Assembly (NCBI GenBank): GCA_041665165.1 | Contig: JBAYJJ010000047.1 | Location: 1 to 9,229 of the forward strand | Reading direction: 5' to 3' | DNA from: MWCR01 sp041665165 | Lineage (GTDB): Bacteria > Patescibacteriota > Patescibacteriia > 2-12-FULL-60-25 | DNA length: 9,229 nt | Shown here: positions 1 to 6,389 of the stretch, piece after piece | Layout: each line of letters opens with the position of its first letter | Numbering within the stretch: the stretch's first letter is position 1 | The notes under the pieces: generated by a model | Seen by the model: only the letters and a program-made list of their open reading frames with translations | Told to the model about the DNA's origin: nothing | The model's database searches: none | Program-made: the position numbers and the translations under genes

Positions 1-81
1 CGCAAATCCCACTTTGACTTACGAATTATCACCGCCTGGGGCGAGATCCCGCAAAAGCATATCTTTTAATGCGGCGGCGGG

Positions 82-105
82 ACGAATACGAACGAATATA
101 CGAAT
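82..105. repeat. Short ACGAAT direct repeats upstream of the first operon
   Basis: Three copies of ACGAAT (82-87, 92-97, 100-105) lie just upstream of the first promoter. An imperfect nested hairpin precedes them: TCCCGC 47-52 with GCGGGA 77-82, and inside it AAAAG 53-57 with CTTTT 63-67. The 5' 113 bases show no convincing gene. The short ORF there has no Shine-Dalgarno site and runs through the promoter. Function unknown; possibly a degenerate intergenic repeat. Confidence 0.35.
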
Positions 106-113
106 GGTGTTCA

Positions 114-142
114 TTGACATGAGGCGCTTCTTGTGCCAATCT
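114..142 (+). promoter_or_regulatory. Probable promoter of the 172-1145 operon
   Basis: A perfect -35 box TTGACA (114-119) is followed by 17 nt ending in TGC and then CAATCT (137-142). The -10 hexamer itself is poor, but the TGC extended -10 and the geometry match the better promoters at 1196, 5794, 6326, 7074 and 7589. The inferred transcript would start near 149, leaving a short leader with the Shine-Dalgarno GAGGTG before the ATG at 172. Confidence 0.55.
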
Positions 143-171
143 TCACTCGAACCCAAACTGAGAGGTGAACC

Positions 172-549
172 ATGTCCTTCGAAAAGAAGCTTGAAAAAGA
201 CGAAAAACTGATGAAAAGGGGCGTCCTATGGATCGTCTTCGGTCTGATGGTCATCCTGGGTTTGACCTGGGTGATTCAAGGCAACGATTTCTTCTTGTAC
301 AAGGTCTTCGCCCCCAAATACGAGGCCGCCCGACGCGAGACGTTCGAGCAATCCAAGGCCTACAATCAAGGCACGATTCAAGAACTGCAGCGCATGCGGT
401 TCGAGTACGTGAAGGCTGCACCAGAGCAGAAAGCCGCGCTCGCCTCAGTCATCCTCCACCAGGTCGCAGACTTCGACGAGAACAGGTTGCCGCCGAATCT
501 GAAGGATTTCATCAACCAGCTCAAGCGTGAGCGCGAGACAGCCAAATAG
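172..549 (+). CDS. Small single-pass membrane protein, unknown function
   Basis: This gene encodes 125 residues with a charged Lys/Glu-rich N-terminus (1-16), one hydrophobic segment at about 17-35, and a soluble amphipathic, probably helical domain after it (about 45-125). That domain holds the stretch FAPKYEAARRETFEQSKAYNQG and a conserved-looking ADFDENRLPPNL segment. The start at 172 is supported by GAGGTG about 6 nt upstream. The next gene begins 23 nt after the stop with no terminator between, so the two form an operon. Lysines before the membrane segment suggest the N-terminus is cytoplasmic, which would put the helical domain outside (inference). I do not recognise a named domain. The regular, motif-like sequence suggests a real family rather than a recent orphan. 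Confidence 0.85.
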   Translation: MSFEKKLEKDEKLMKRGVLWIVFGLMVILGLTWVIQGNDFFLYKVFAPKYEAARRETFEQSKAYNQGTIQELQRMRFEYVKAAPEQKAALASVILHQVADFDENRLPPNLKDFINQLKRERETAK

Positions 550-572
550 GCCGTCAGACCGAGGAGATGAGA

Positions 573-1145
573 ATGAACACGTTTATCAAGACCCGATTCT
601 TCGTTCTGTTCTTCCTCCCACTCATTGCGGTCCTGGCGGACTGCAACGAACCTTCCAGCGACGATGTGCAGCGACGACAGCAAGAGCAGATCCTGATGGA
701 AGGTACGGCCCAGATCGGCATGCCAGCCGTCAAGAACTTCCGCGAGCGTCGCCTGCTCAAGATGATTCTAGAGCTTCGCGACCAGAATGACGTGAGCACT
801 TTCACGTATCTCTGGAGCGATTACCAGGGCAAGTGGGTGTTCTTCTGCCACTCCATCGGCTACGGCATCCCGTATGCAACGCAATATACCAACCCACAGA
901 AAGTAGATTGCAATACATCCAGGTGTGCAACATTGCCACAAGCCGATCCGAATGGGCTCTTCTCACCAGCATCGGCCGAAGGCACATGGGTCATGTGCAA
1001 GGACCCCAAAGGCCCTGACGTGAAGCCGGTCTACATTGAGCCCCGCTCAATCGTCTCACCTTTCGAGCTTCCGGACTCTGCCGTGACGCCTGTAGCGACA
1101 CCGAGGGTTCCTTCAACCGAAGCCCCGAAGCCGGACAAGAAGTAG
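573..1145 (+). CDS. Secreted or lipoprotein-like protein, unknown function
   Basis: From the ATG at 573 the product is 190 aa. An in-frame ATG at 567 directly abuts the GAGGAG Shine-Dalgarno (561-566), leaving no spacer, so 573 is preferred. The N-terminus is a signal peptide: Lys/Arg at 6-8, hydrophobic core about 9-22, then LADC with Cys24. LADC resembles a lipobox, although Asp just before the Cys is atypical, so signal peptidase I cleavage is an alternative. The mature part has a Glu/Arg-rich helical stretch (about 30-70), a Tyr/Trp-rich core containing GYGIPYATQYTNPQK, further cysteines (FFCHS, DCNTSRC, MCKD) that could form disulfides, and a Pro/Thr/Lys-rich tail. It is the second gene of the operon with the membrane protein at 172 and is followed by a strong terminator. 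An exported partner of that membrane protein is plausible. I cannot name the family. Confidence 0.85.
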   Translation: MNTFIKTRFFVLFFLPLIAVLADCNEPSSDDVQRRQQEQILMEGTAQIGMPAVKNFRERRLLKMILELRDQNDVSTFTYLWSDYQGKWVFFCHSIGYGIPYATQYTNPQKVDCNTSRCATLPQADPNGLFSPASAEGTWVMCKDPKGPDVKPVYIEPRSIVSPFELPDSAVTPVATPRVPSTEAPKPDKK

Positions 1146-1161
1146 TCTCAAGTCTCTAAAT

Positions 1162-1190
1162 CCCTGTGCAATCTGCAACAGGGTTTTTTG
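1162..1190 (+). terminator. Intrinsic terminator of the 172-1145 operon
   Basis: CCCTGT (1162-1167) pairs with ACAGGG (1178-1183), extended inside by GCA/TGC with one bulged A. Six T residues follow. It lies 16 nt after the stop at 1145. Confidence 0.85.
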
Positions 1191-1195
1191 TTTAT

Positions 1196-1223
1196 TTGAC
1201 CGGATTTGCCAACATGCTAACCT
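1196..1223 (+). promoter_or_regulatory. Promoter of the gene at 1250 (extended -10)
   Basis: TTGACC (1196-1201), a 16-nt spacer ending in ATGC, then TAACCT (1218-1223). The TG-N before the -10 box follows the same rule as the other promoters here. The start codon is 26 nt further on, giving a short leader with GAGGTGAAGC before the ATG, close to the leader of the 172 gene. Confidence 0.7.
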
Positions 1224-1249
1224 ATGACAAACAAAAAGCGAGGTGAAGC

Positions 1250-1723
1250 ATGAGACAATATCAGGCTCTTCCGGAATTGGCCTACGACTTCAAGATCAAA
1301 AGCATCCGCTCCCCTGGCTTGAAGCTTCGGGACCATTGCTATGTGGGTATCAGGCTAAAGCTCGAGCAAGATGGCCTAAGGGCTAAAATCGTTTTCTCAA
1401 GCGATACGCTGGCTCGAGCTTGCGCAGATACCAGCCAACCGCTTTCGCCCTTGGATTTCAAACCGCTCACCATGTTTGCGATCCCAGTGACCAAGTTCGC
1501 AGAGAAAGATTTTGATCCGTGCAGAGCCTTGTGCGCTTTTCTGGAGACGACCCTGTCTCAAACCGGGACTCTGTTGATTACTCTGTCTGTTTCAAAGCAA
1601 GAAAACACGATCCTTACTTTTGAACATCCTATCTATCGCGGCTCAATCAGCATTTCGACAAGCGTGATCACAAAATACTTCGATGCAGACAAACAACCGT
1701 CTGCTACCATCTCTACTCTCTAG
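1250..1723 (+). CDS. Soluble hypothetical protein, 157 aa
   Basis: The start is well supported by GAGGTGAAGC immediately upstream of the ATG. The product has no signal peptide and no membrane segment, so it is predicted cytoplasmic. It alternates short hydrophobic strands with polar turns (for example LLITLSVSK and GSISISTSVITKYF), which suggests a beta-rich fold. Four cysteines occur (CYV, RACAD, PCRAL, LCAFL). It is monocistronic, with its own promoter at 1196 and a terminator that overlaps its stop codon. No recognisable catalytic motif is visible and I do not recognise the family. Confidence 0.8.
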   Translation: MRQYQALPELAYDFKIKSIRSPGLKLRDHCYVGIRLKLEQDGLRAKIVFSSDTLARACADTSQPLSPLDFKPLTMFAIPVTKFAEKDFDPCRALCAFLETTLSQTGTLLITLSVSKQENTILTFEHPIYRGSISISTSVITKYFDADKQPSATISTL

Positions 1724-1743
1724 ACGCCTTAAGCGTCTTTTTT
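1722..1743 (+). terminator. Intrinsic terminator overlapping the stop codon
   Basis: AGACGC (1722-1727), 5-nt loop, GCGTCT (1733-1738), running into six T residues. The stem begins inside the TAG stop codon of the 1250 gene. Confidence 0.8.
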
Positions 1744-1747
1744 GATC

Positions 1748-1785
1748 CCTCACCCCTGCCCCTCTCCCATCGAATGGTCGAGGGA
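1748..1785. repeat. Degenerate C-rich/G-rich inverted repeat between convergent genes
   Basis: A pyrimidine-rich stretch CCTCACCCCTGCCCCTCTCC is followed by a weak inverted repeat, TCCCATCGA with TCGAGGGAG. It resembles the common intergenic C-rich elements found between genes in many bacteria. It lies between the plus-strand terminator at 1722 and the minus-strand terminator at 1790. Confidence 0.3.
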
Positions 1786-1789
1786 GTAC

Positions 1790-1812
1790 AAAAAAGCGCC
1801 CGAGAGAGCGCT
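1790..1812 (-). terminator. Intrinsic terminator of the 387-aa gene
   Basis: Read on the minus strand, AGCGC (1812-1808), an 8-nt loop, GCGCT (1799-1795), then a T tract (1795-1790). It begins 6 nt after the stop codon at 1819. Confidence 0.75.
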
Positions 1813-1818
1813 GAGACG

Positions 1819-2982
1819 TCAGTCAATGAAAGGTACGAGGAATGGAGCCAGACCCAGCGTCATTCCACGAGTCTCGTCGTCCATGTCGTGGACCTTGAGC
1901 TTCTGTCCGGGGTTGAGGTTCACGCAGACCTGACTCTTGTCGTACAGGTTGAACATGGGCCCCGAGGAGAACGTGGCGGATTTTGCCTCATCCGGACCAG
2001 GCTGATAACCCCGATGGCAAGTTGAGGTCCGGACGCTAATCGGTACGTCAGTCAACTTGGCTTGAACGAACTGCGCCATGGCAAAGAATACAGCCACCTC
2101 AGCCACACCGCGTACCATCACGCGCATTTCCTCTACGCGTAAGATATGCCCATCGCGCGTTTTGAGTCCTGCTGTGCGCGCAATATTCTCCAGCATGTCT
2201 GACTGCTCAACATAAGACCGATTAGCCGTGCCTGGCATGATTCCCGGCAAAGCCAAGATCCAATATCCAGGCTCCTGATTAGTGCCAAGGTATTCAGCCT
2301 CGTATGGACAATATGTCATGTGGCCCTTGGGGAAATTCGGGTCTTTGGTCCACCACTCTGGGTCCAAAATGTCTGCATCCATCAAGTGCTCAAGCGATAT
2401 ATGTGGCGGGATGAACCAAAGCACTGGGTCGTTATAACCAATGGTCTGGCCCAACCAGATCAAGCGCTGGATGGCTTTTTCGCTTGGCAAGTTGCGCGGC
2501 GGGCCAGGCATGGCTTGCATCACGTTCTCCAAATCAGCACGCTTTTCTGGCGGCGTACGGCTTAACAACCAAGCCTGAAAGCCCATGGTGCGCTGGAAAG
2601 CCTCGCGGGCCAGTTGCATGACAACCGGTGTGATTGAACTCGTTGACCGGCTTGAGGGCTTATCCGAAACCGGTGTTGACGATGCGATTTCCTGCGTTTT
2701 ATGCAAGGGCGAGCTGGACAGGGTCTGCTCAGCCGGCTTGATGAATTGGTCAGCCGGAAACAATCCCCTGCGCTTTTTGGGCACTGACGAATTCGTCAGA
2801 CGGCCTTGGCGCTCGCGGCCCTCAGAAAACAAAAGTGTTTTATCAAGTGCCATGGGCGTGCCAATGACAACTGCGCGCACTCCTGAATCAGCCGCAACAG
2901 TTTGGGCTGGCTGGCTGGAATCTTGCACGCTATGCAAGGTGTCATCCTTGTGATGATTGTCTTGATCTGGCTTGCTGGACAT
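1819..2982 (-). CDS. Hypothetical protein with disordered N-terminus, 387 aa
   Basis: The start is placed at the ATG at 2982, which has GAGGAGGAG (2994-2986) just upstream. A longer frame from a TTG at 3039 would begin inside the promoter and is rejected. Residues 1 to about 120 are rich in Ser, Thr, Gln, Asp and Lys and look disordered. From about 120 to 387 the sequence becomes compact and ordered, with Trp/Pro-rich motifs such as LWFIPPHISLEHL, DPEWWTKDPNFPKGHMTYCPYEAEYLG, and a C-terminal block TCHRGYQPGPDEAK to VCVNLNPGQKLKVHDMDDE. I see no signal peptide, membrane segment or known catalytic motif. The gene is monocistronic, with its own promoter and terminator. The strongly patterned C-terminal domain suggests a conserved uncharacterised family. 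Function unknown. Confidence 0.82.
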   Translation of the reverse strand: MSSKPDQDNHHKDDTLHSVQDSSQPAQTVAADSGVRAVVIGTPMALDKTLLFSEGRERQGRLTNSSVPKKRRGLFPADQFIKPAEQTLSSSPLHKTQEIASSTPVSDKPSSRSTSSITPVVMQLAREAFQRTMGFQAWLLSRTPPEKRADLENVMQAMPGPPRNLPSEKAIQRLIWLGQTIGYNDPVLWFIPPHISLEHLMDADILDPEWWTKDPNFPKGHMTYCPYEAEYLGTNQEPGYWILALPGIMPGTANRSYVEQSDMLENIARTAGLKTRDGHILRVEEMRVMVRGVAEVAVFFAMAQFVQAKLTDVPISVRTSTCHRGYQPGPDEAKSATFSSGPMFNLYDKSQVCVNLNPGQKLKVHDMDDETRGMTLGLAPFLVPFID

Positions 2983-2985
2983 CTG

Positions 2986-2994
2986 CTCCTCCTC
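2986..2994 (-). promoter_or_regulatory. Shine-Dalgarno site that fixes the start of the 387-aa gene
   Basis: GAGGAGGAG on the minus strand, with its AGGAGG core 5 nt before the ATG at 2982. It favours this ATG over the upstream in-frame TTG at 3039. Confidence 0.8.
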
Positions 2995-3029
2995 ATCTAT
3001 GTCCAAAGAACGTTTTAGATTGAAAAACA

Positions 3030-3058
3030 AGTAAACCAATAATTTGGCTTTATGTCAA
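3030..3058 (-). promoter_or_regulatory. Promoter of the 387-aa gene (extended -10)
   Basis: Minus strand: TTGACA (3058-3053), 17-nt spacer ending in TGG, then TTTACT (3035-3030). The perfect -35 and TG-N extended -10 match the other promoters of the window. The inferred start near 3023 leaves a leader of about 40 nt. Confidence 0.75.
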
Positions 3059-3069
3059 GGTTTGTCCAT

Positions 3070-4323
3070 CTAGAGTACAAAGACGAGAATCGCACAAACC
3101 GTCGTGACCAGGAATGTGATGATTCCGAGAGTATTGGACAGCCAGCCATTGACCCGAGAGCCCATTATTTTTTTGTCATTGGATACTTTCAGGATAATCA
3201 GGATTAACGGCGGAGTGACAAGACCATTCAAAACCGCGGCCCAGATCAAGGCTTTGATGGGGTTGACGCCCATGAAGTTGATGAGCAAGCCGATCAAAGT
3301 AGAGATGGTGATCACGCCGTAAAAGCCATGCGCTTGTTTGAACTTTTTGTACAAGCCTTCTTTCCAGCCAAAAGCCTCGGACAAGGCATATGAGGCTGAG
3401 GCAGATAAGACAGGCACTGCGAGCAAGCCCGTGCCAATGACTCCGATGGCAAAGACATAAGACGCGAACCTGCCAGCCAAAGGCACTAAAGCTTCGGCTG
3501 CCTGGGCAGAAGTCTGGATGTCATAAAGCCCATGCCTAAAAAACGCGAATGCGGCCGTGGCAATGATGCAGAAGGTGATGAGCTGGGAAAAAGTCATGCC
3601 GATCACAGTGTCTGTGCGCATATCAGCGATTTCATGGGCTGTGGCGCCTTTGCGCTTGGCGATCGTATTCCTGCCCTGCGTGATTTCTTCTTCGATTTCC
3701 TCATTGCCTTGCCAGATGAACAGATACGGTGAGATGGTGGTGCCAAGCAAAGCCACGATCATCATCACGAATTCCTTGGTCAATTCAAAATGCGGAATAA
3801 ACGCCACGCTGAACAACGACTTCCAATCCGTGGTGACTAAAAAAACCGTGACCACATAGCTCAACAGCGTAAGCGCAAACCATTTCAAGACTTTGGCGTA
3901 AGTCTTATAGGTGATGAAGATCTCCAAAAACAAAATCAAAACCGTATAGCCGATGGCCAGCACTGCAAACGGAACTTGCGGGATGATCAAGCGCGTCGTA
4001 TCGGCCATGGCGCCCAGATCAGCGCCGATGTTGATCGTGTTCGCGACCAAGACCAAAAAAACCAAAACATACAAAATCCATTTGGAATATTTCTTCCTGA
4101 CCACTGATGTCAAACCTTGGCCTGCGACCATGCCGATCCTGGCCACCATTTCTTGGATGGAAATCATCATTGGCCACATGAACAGCACTGTCCAAATCTG
4201 GCCTAAGCCAAACCCAGCGCCAGACTGCGTGTATGTGGCAATGCCTGATGGGTCGTCATCAGATGCGCCCGTGATAAAACCCGGACCGAAACGTTTCAAA
4301 ATTCGTCGAAGCAAATTCGGCAT
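3070..4323 (-). CDS. NRAMP-family divalent metal transporter (divergent metal site)
   Basis: This 417-aa protein is a polytopic inner-membrane carrier of the NRAMP/SLC11 family, which import divalent metals such as Mn2+ or Fe2+ with protons. The length and roughly 11 hydrophobic segments fit. The TM1 signature begins GPGFITGASDDDPSGIATYT (13-32), where canonical NRAMPs have DPGN; here it is DPSG, so the metal-binding Asn is replaced. In TM6 the usual MPH motif reads ISPY (197-200), so the metal-binding Met is Ser and the His is Tyr. QEMVARIGMVAGQGL (57-71) matches the family TM2/3 region. Known NRAMP relatives that lack the Met transport harder ions such as Mg2+, so substrate is uncertain here. 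The start at 4323 is chosen because TATAAT lies 6 nt upstream. A TTG at 4344 would fall inside the promoter. Confidence 0.93.
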   Translation of the reverse strand: MPNLLRRILKRFGPGFITGASDDDPSGIATYTQSGAGFGLGQIWTVLFMWPMMISIQEMVARIGMVAGQGLTSVVRKKYSKWILYVLVFLVLVANTINIGADLGAMADTTRLIIPQVPFAVLAIGYTVLILFLEIFITYKTYAKVLKWFALTLLSYVVTVFLVTTDWKSLFSVAFIPHFELTKEFVMMIVALLGTTISPYLFIWQGNEEIEEEITQGRNTIAKRKGATAHEIADMRTDTVIGMTFSQLITFCIIATAAFAFFRHGLYDIQTSAQAAEALVPLAGRFASYVFAIGVIGTGLLAVPVLSASASYALSEAFGWKEGLYKKFKQAHGFYGVITISTLIGLLINFMGVNPIKALIWAAVLNGLVTPPLILIILKVSNDKKIMGSRVNGWLSNTLGIITFLVTTVCAILVFVL

Positions 4324-4329
4324 GTGGGT

Positions 4330-4338
4330 ATTATAGCA
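4330..4338 (-). promoter_or_regulatory. Extended -10 promoter of the transporter; leaderless start
   Basis: Minus strand: TGCTATAAT (4338-4330), a perfect -10 with TG-N extension and no good -35 at the usual distance. Only 6 nt separate it from the ATG at 4323, so transcription would start at or next to the first codon. No Shine-Dalgarno is present. Confidence 0.75.
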
Positions 4339-4342
4339 TACC

Positions 4343-4469
4343 AACCATTGTCATCCTGAGCGGAGTTGGACGGAGTCGAAGGATCTGGACCGTTCTGCGT
4401 CACGGATCAAGCCAGATCTTTCGACTTCATTCGTAGAACTCATTTCGCTCAAGATGACATTAAATGGTT
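4343..4469. repeat. Large imperfect inverted repeat between uvrC and the transporter
   Basis: The left arm begins TGTCATCCTGAGCGGAGT (4349) and ends GAGTCGAAGGATCT (4386). The right arm runs 4414-4459, starting AGATCTTTCGACTTC and ending CGCTCAAGATGACA. The arms are complementary over their ends and centre with internal mismatches and a small length difference. Outer bases AACCATT (4343-4349) and AATGGTT (4463-4469) extend the pairing. The core (CCTGAGCG then AGTCGAAGGATCT) resembles palindromic intergenic repeats scattered in many bacterial genomes. It fills nearly the whole gap, ending at the uvrC stop codon. No transposase is present, so it is at most a non-autonomous, MITE-like unit. As RNA downstream of uvrC it would form a long hairpin. 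Confidence 0.75.
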
Positions 4470-5715
4470 ACTTAATCTTCCCCCTCAGTTTTCTGTGATA
4501 CGCAATGGCAAAACGGTGCGATTCGTCTCGCACATGCACGAGCAAGCTCCTATGTTCCTCAAGCATGCGGCGCATGGCCTCGAACGCAGGCGGAATCACA
4601 AGCTCGTCCTTATCGCGGTCAGGGCCTTTGGCCATGCCAATGACCGGGATGATGCGCGCGGCCGGCAATTCAGCCAGAACCTGCAAAGCGACATTGACCT
4701 GGCCTGCGCCGCCATCGATCAAAATCAGATCCGGCCATTCCCAACCATGTTCGTGGTGCGTAAAACGCCTGCGCAAGACTTCGCGCAAGCTCGCATAATC
4801 ATCCGGGCCAAACACAGTCCTGATCTTGAATTTGCGATACAAAGATTTTTCCGGCCCGCCATGGCGGAACACGACCATAGAACCTGTGGCTGATGTGCCG
4901 GAAATATTCGAGATGTCATAGCCTTCAACCCGGCCGAATAATCCTCCGCCAGTGATTGCTTTGTCCGGCGCATCGTCTTTAGTGATCACGGAAAGGTCCC
5001 TGATATGCTCCAAAGCAAAAAGACGATTGCGGGTCTCTCCTGCTTTTTCGTATTCATGCGCTTTGGCCGCGGCTTTCATCTCTCGGTTGTATTTTTTGAT
5101 GAGCTCGAACCTTTTGCCTTCAAAAAACGCCATCATGTCGCGGACGACTTTGGCATACTCGCGCTTGCTGACAGAGCTGATGCACACGCCAGGACATTGC
5201 TTGAGGTGCACATAGAAACACGCGCGCTTTTGCCCTGGCACGCAAGTGGTCCAAGGTATTGCTTTGCGGATAACGTCTAACGCGGCTCGCACAGCGCGCG
5301 CTGAAGTGAATGGGCCATAAACTGCTTTGTATTTTTTGGAAGCGCGGTCATCAAAATCCGTGGCGCGCAGGATGAAGGGGCGCGGAAAATCTTCGTCAGT
5401 GATCACCAGGTAAGAAAAACTTTTGTCATCCTTTTCCAGGATGTTATAAAACGGCTGATAGCGCTTGATCAAGCTTGCTTCTAAAAACAAAGCCTCAATC
5501 GCAGTCGGCTGTTCAATATAATCGATTGTTACGATTTCTGACACCAACTTCTCGATCCTGGCATCGTGCGGCCGCGTAAAATACGAATCCACCCGCCTTT
5601 TGAGCGAAGTAGCCTTGCCTATATATATGATGTCCCCAGTCTGATTCTTCATCAAATACACGCCCGAAACATCAGGCAACTGGCCATTTTTCAACTTTAC
5701 GCGAGCTGGAATCAT
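4468..5715 (-). CDS. uvrC: UvrABC excinuclease subunit C, short form lacking C-terminal HhH
   Basis: UvrC makes both incisions flanking DNA lesions in nucleotide excision repair after UvrA/UvrB recognition. The N-terminal GIY-YIG nuclease (about 16-95) shows GVY, YIGKA with Tyr31, Arg40/41 and Glu79. A Cys cluster C158-X7-C166-X7-C174-X3-C178 corresponds to the iron-sulfur cysteines described in UvrC. The UVR, UvrB-binding region lies at about 200-235. The RNase H-like second nuclease is present: GYDISN with Asp267, LILIDGGAGQ with Asp334, and RDESHRFA with His400. The protein stops at residue 415, right after AYHRKLRGKIK, whereas E. coli UvrC is about 610 aa and continues into a tandem helix-hairpin-helix DNA-binding domain. 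Here that domain is absent. The stop codon touches the inverted repeat at 4343-4469. The ATG at 5715 lies 7 nt from a -10 box. UvrA and UvrB are not in the window. Confidence 0.96.
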   Translation of the reverse strand: MIPARVKLKNGQLPDVSGVYLMKNQTGDIIYIGKATSLKRRVDSYFTRPHDARIEKLVSEIVTIDYIEQPTAIEALFLEASLIKRYQPFYNILEKDDKSFSYLVITDEDFPRPFILRATDFDDRASKKYKAVYGPFTSARAVRAALDVIRKAIPWTTCVPGQKRACFYVHLKQCPGVCISSVSKREYAKVVRDMMAFFEGKRFELIKKYNREMKAAAKAHEYEKAGETRNRLFALEHIRDLSVITKDDAPDKAITGGGLFGRVEGYDISNISGTSATGSMVVFRHGGPEKSLYRKFKIRTVFGPDDYASLREVLRRRFTHHEHGWEWPDLILIDGGAGQVNVALQVLAELPAARIIPVIGMAKGPDRDKDELVIPPAFEAMRRMLEEHRSLLVHVRDESHRFAIAYHRKLRGKIK

Positions 5716-5722
5716 GGCTCAA

Positions 5723-5751
5723 ATAATAAACTTACAACTGACAACTTACAA
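5723..5751 (-). promoter_or_regulatory. Probable uvrC promoter; near-leaderless start
   Basis: Minus strand: TTGTAA (5751-5746), 17-nt spacer, TATTAT (5728-5723). Only 7 nt separate the -10 from the uvrC ATG, so the transcript would be leaderless or nearly so. A direct repeat AACTTACAA (plus strand, 5729-5737 and 5743-5751, 14-nt period) overlaps the promoter. Confidence 0.6.
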
Positions 5752-5793
5752 GAGTAGACAACAGCCTTCAGACGACAGACGGCAGGTGCGATA

Positions 5794-5822
5794 TTGACGT
5801 TTATGGCAAAAGTTGCTAGGTT
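5794..5822 (+). promoter_or_regulatory. Promoter of the 140-aa gene (extended -10)
   Basis: TTGACG (5794-5799), 17-nt spacer ending in TTGC, TAGGTT (5817-5822). The segment GCTAGGTTGGGCACAG is repeated exactly at the next promoter (6326), showing that the two control regions are related. Confidence 0.8.
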
Positions 5823-5850
5823 GGGCACAGCACAAAACCAGGAGGACCAA

Positions 5851-6273
5851 ATGACTACCCTGAACATTCCGCTCCCTACACAAGCCTCAGGCGAGATGCC
5901 CAAGCAAGTATCCTACCGTTGGTGCAAAGCGCTTTATGATGCGCTGCAGCCCTTGAAGGAATACCTACTTCAAAATGGTGCTCCGGCAGTGAACGTAGAT
6001 GTTGCAACTAGCCCATACACAAGCGTGTCACTCTGGAAGTCGTGGGAAGAACGAGACGAGATTGCGTTAACAGATATATGCAATATTGGGCTCACTGCTG
6101 ACGGAATGATAAACTTTGAAACCATCGTATTCCGATACAAAGACTTCCGTGGAGACGGAAGCTCTGCCAGAAAAAAGTTCGCCAAGGTAATCAAGCACTT
6201 GGAAGAGCACGCCGTGCCCCAAGTCGCACCCGAGTGGATTGCCAAGGCTCTTGAGGCCTTGAACGGCAAGTGA
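5851..6273 (+). CDS. Soluble hypothetical protein, 140 aa
   Basis: The start is the ATG at 5851, with AGGAGG at the correct distance upstream. An in-frame ATG at 5794 lies on the -35 box and cannot be transcribed from this promoter. The product has no signal peptide or membrane segment. It shows helical stretches around residues 18-45 (SYRWCKALYDALQPLKEYLL) and near the C-terminus (KKFAKVIKHLEEH, APEWIAKALEALNGK). A central strand-like part contains LTADGMINFETIVFRYKDF. It is monocistronic, between its own promoter and the terminator at 6285, and heads the array of orphan cassettes. It does not resemble the three membrane paralogs that follow. No known domain recognised. Confidence 0.82.
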   Translation: MTTLNIPLPTQASGEMPKQVSYRWCKALYDALQPLKEYLLQNGAPAVNVDVATSPYTSVSLWKSWEERDEIALTDICNIGLTADGMINFETIVFRYKDFRGDGSSARKKFAKVIKHLEEHAVPQVAPEWIAKALEALNGK

Positions 6274-6284
6274 TTCTCCTTCAG

Positions 6285-6313
6285 CCCTCTTCAAACGTGA
6301 AGAGGGATTTTTG
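6285..6313 (+). terminator. Intrinsic terminator after the 140-aa gene
   Basis: Perfect 9-bp stem CCCTCTTCA (6285-6293) / TGAAGAGGG (6298-6306) with a 4-nt loop, then ATTTTTG. The sequence after the stem, GATTTTTGTATCTAC, recurs after the two following terminators. Confidence 0.85.
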
Positions 6314-6325
6314 TATCTACGGGTA

Positions 6326-6354
6326 TTGACGCGCTGGACAAAAACTGCTAGGTT
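6326..6354 (+). promoter_or_regulatory. Promoter of the first membrane/coiled-coil paralog
   Basis: TTGACG (6326-6331), 17-nt spacer ending in CTGC, TAGGTT (6349-6354). CTAGGTT at the -10 forms an inverted repeat with AACCTAG (6373-6379) beside the Shine-Dalgarno. The pairing could be a protein site or chance. Confidence 0.8.
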
Positions 6355-6389
6355 GGGCACAGCTCAATCGACAACCTAGGGAGGCCGTC

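Noticed and set aside
14..211. 65-aa plus-strand ORF at the left edge
   Set aside because: It has no Shine-Dalgarno, runs through repeats and a promoter, overlaps the well-supported gene at 172 and has no protein-like pattern.
1774..2953. Plus-strand ORFs over the 387-aa gene
   Set aside because: They are antisense shadows. The minus frame has promoter, Shine-Dalgarno, terminator and a coherent protein.
3104..4336. Plus-strand ORFs antisense to the transporter
   Set aside because: The minus frame is a clear NRAMP protein; the others lack start signals and homology.
4366..5280. Plus-strand ORFs over uvrC, including a 175-aa one starting in the inverted repeat
   Set aside because: The minus frame encodes all UvrC motifs; these are complementary-strand artefacts.
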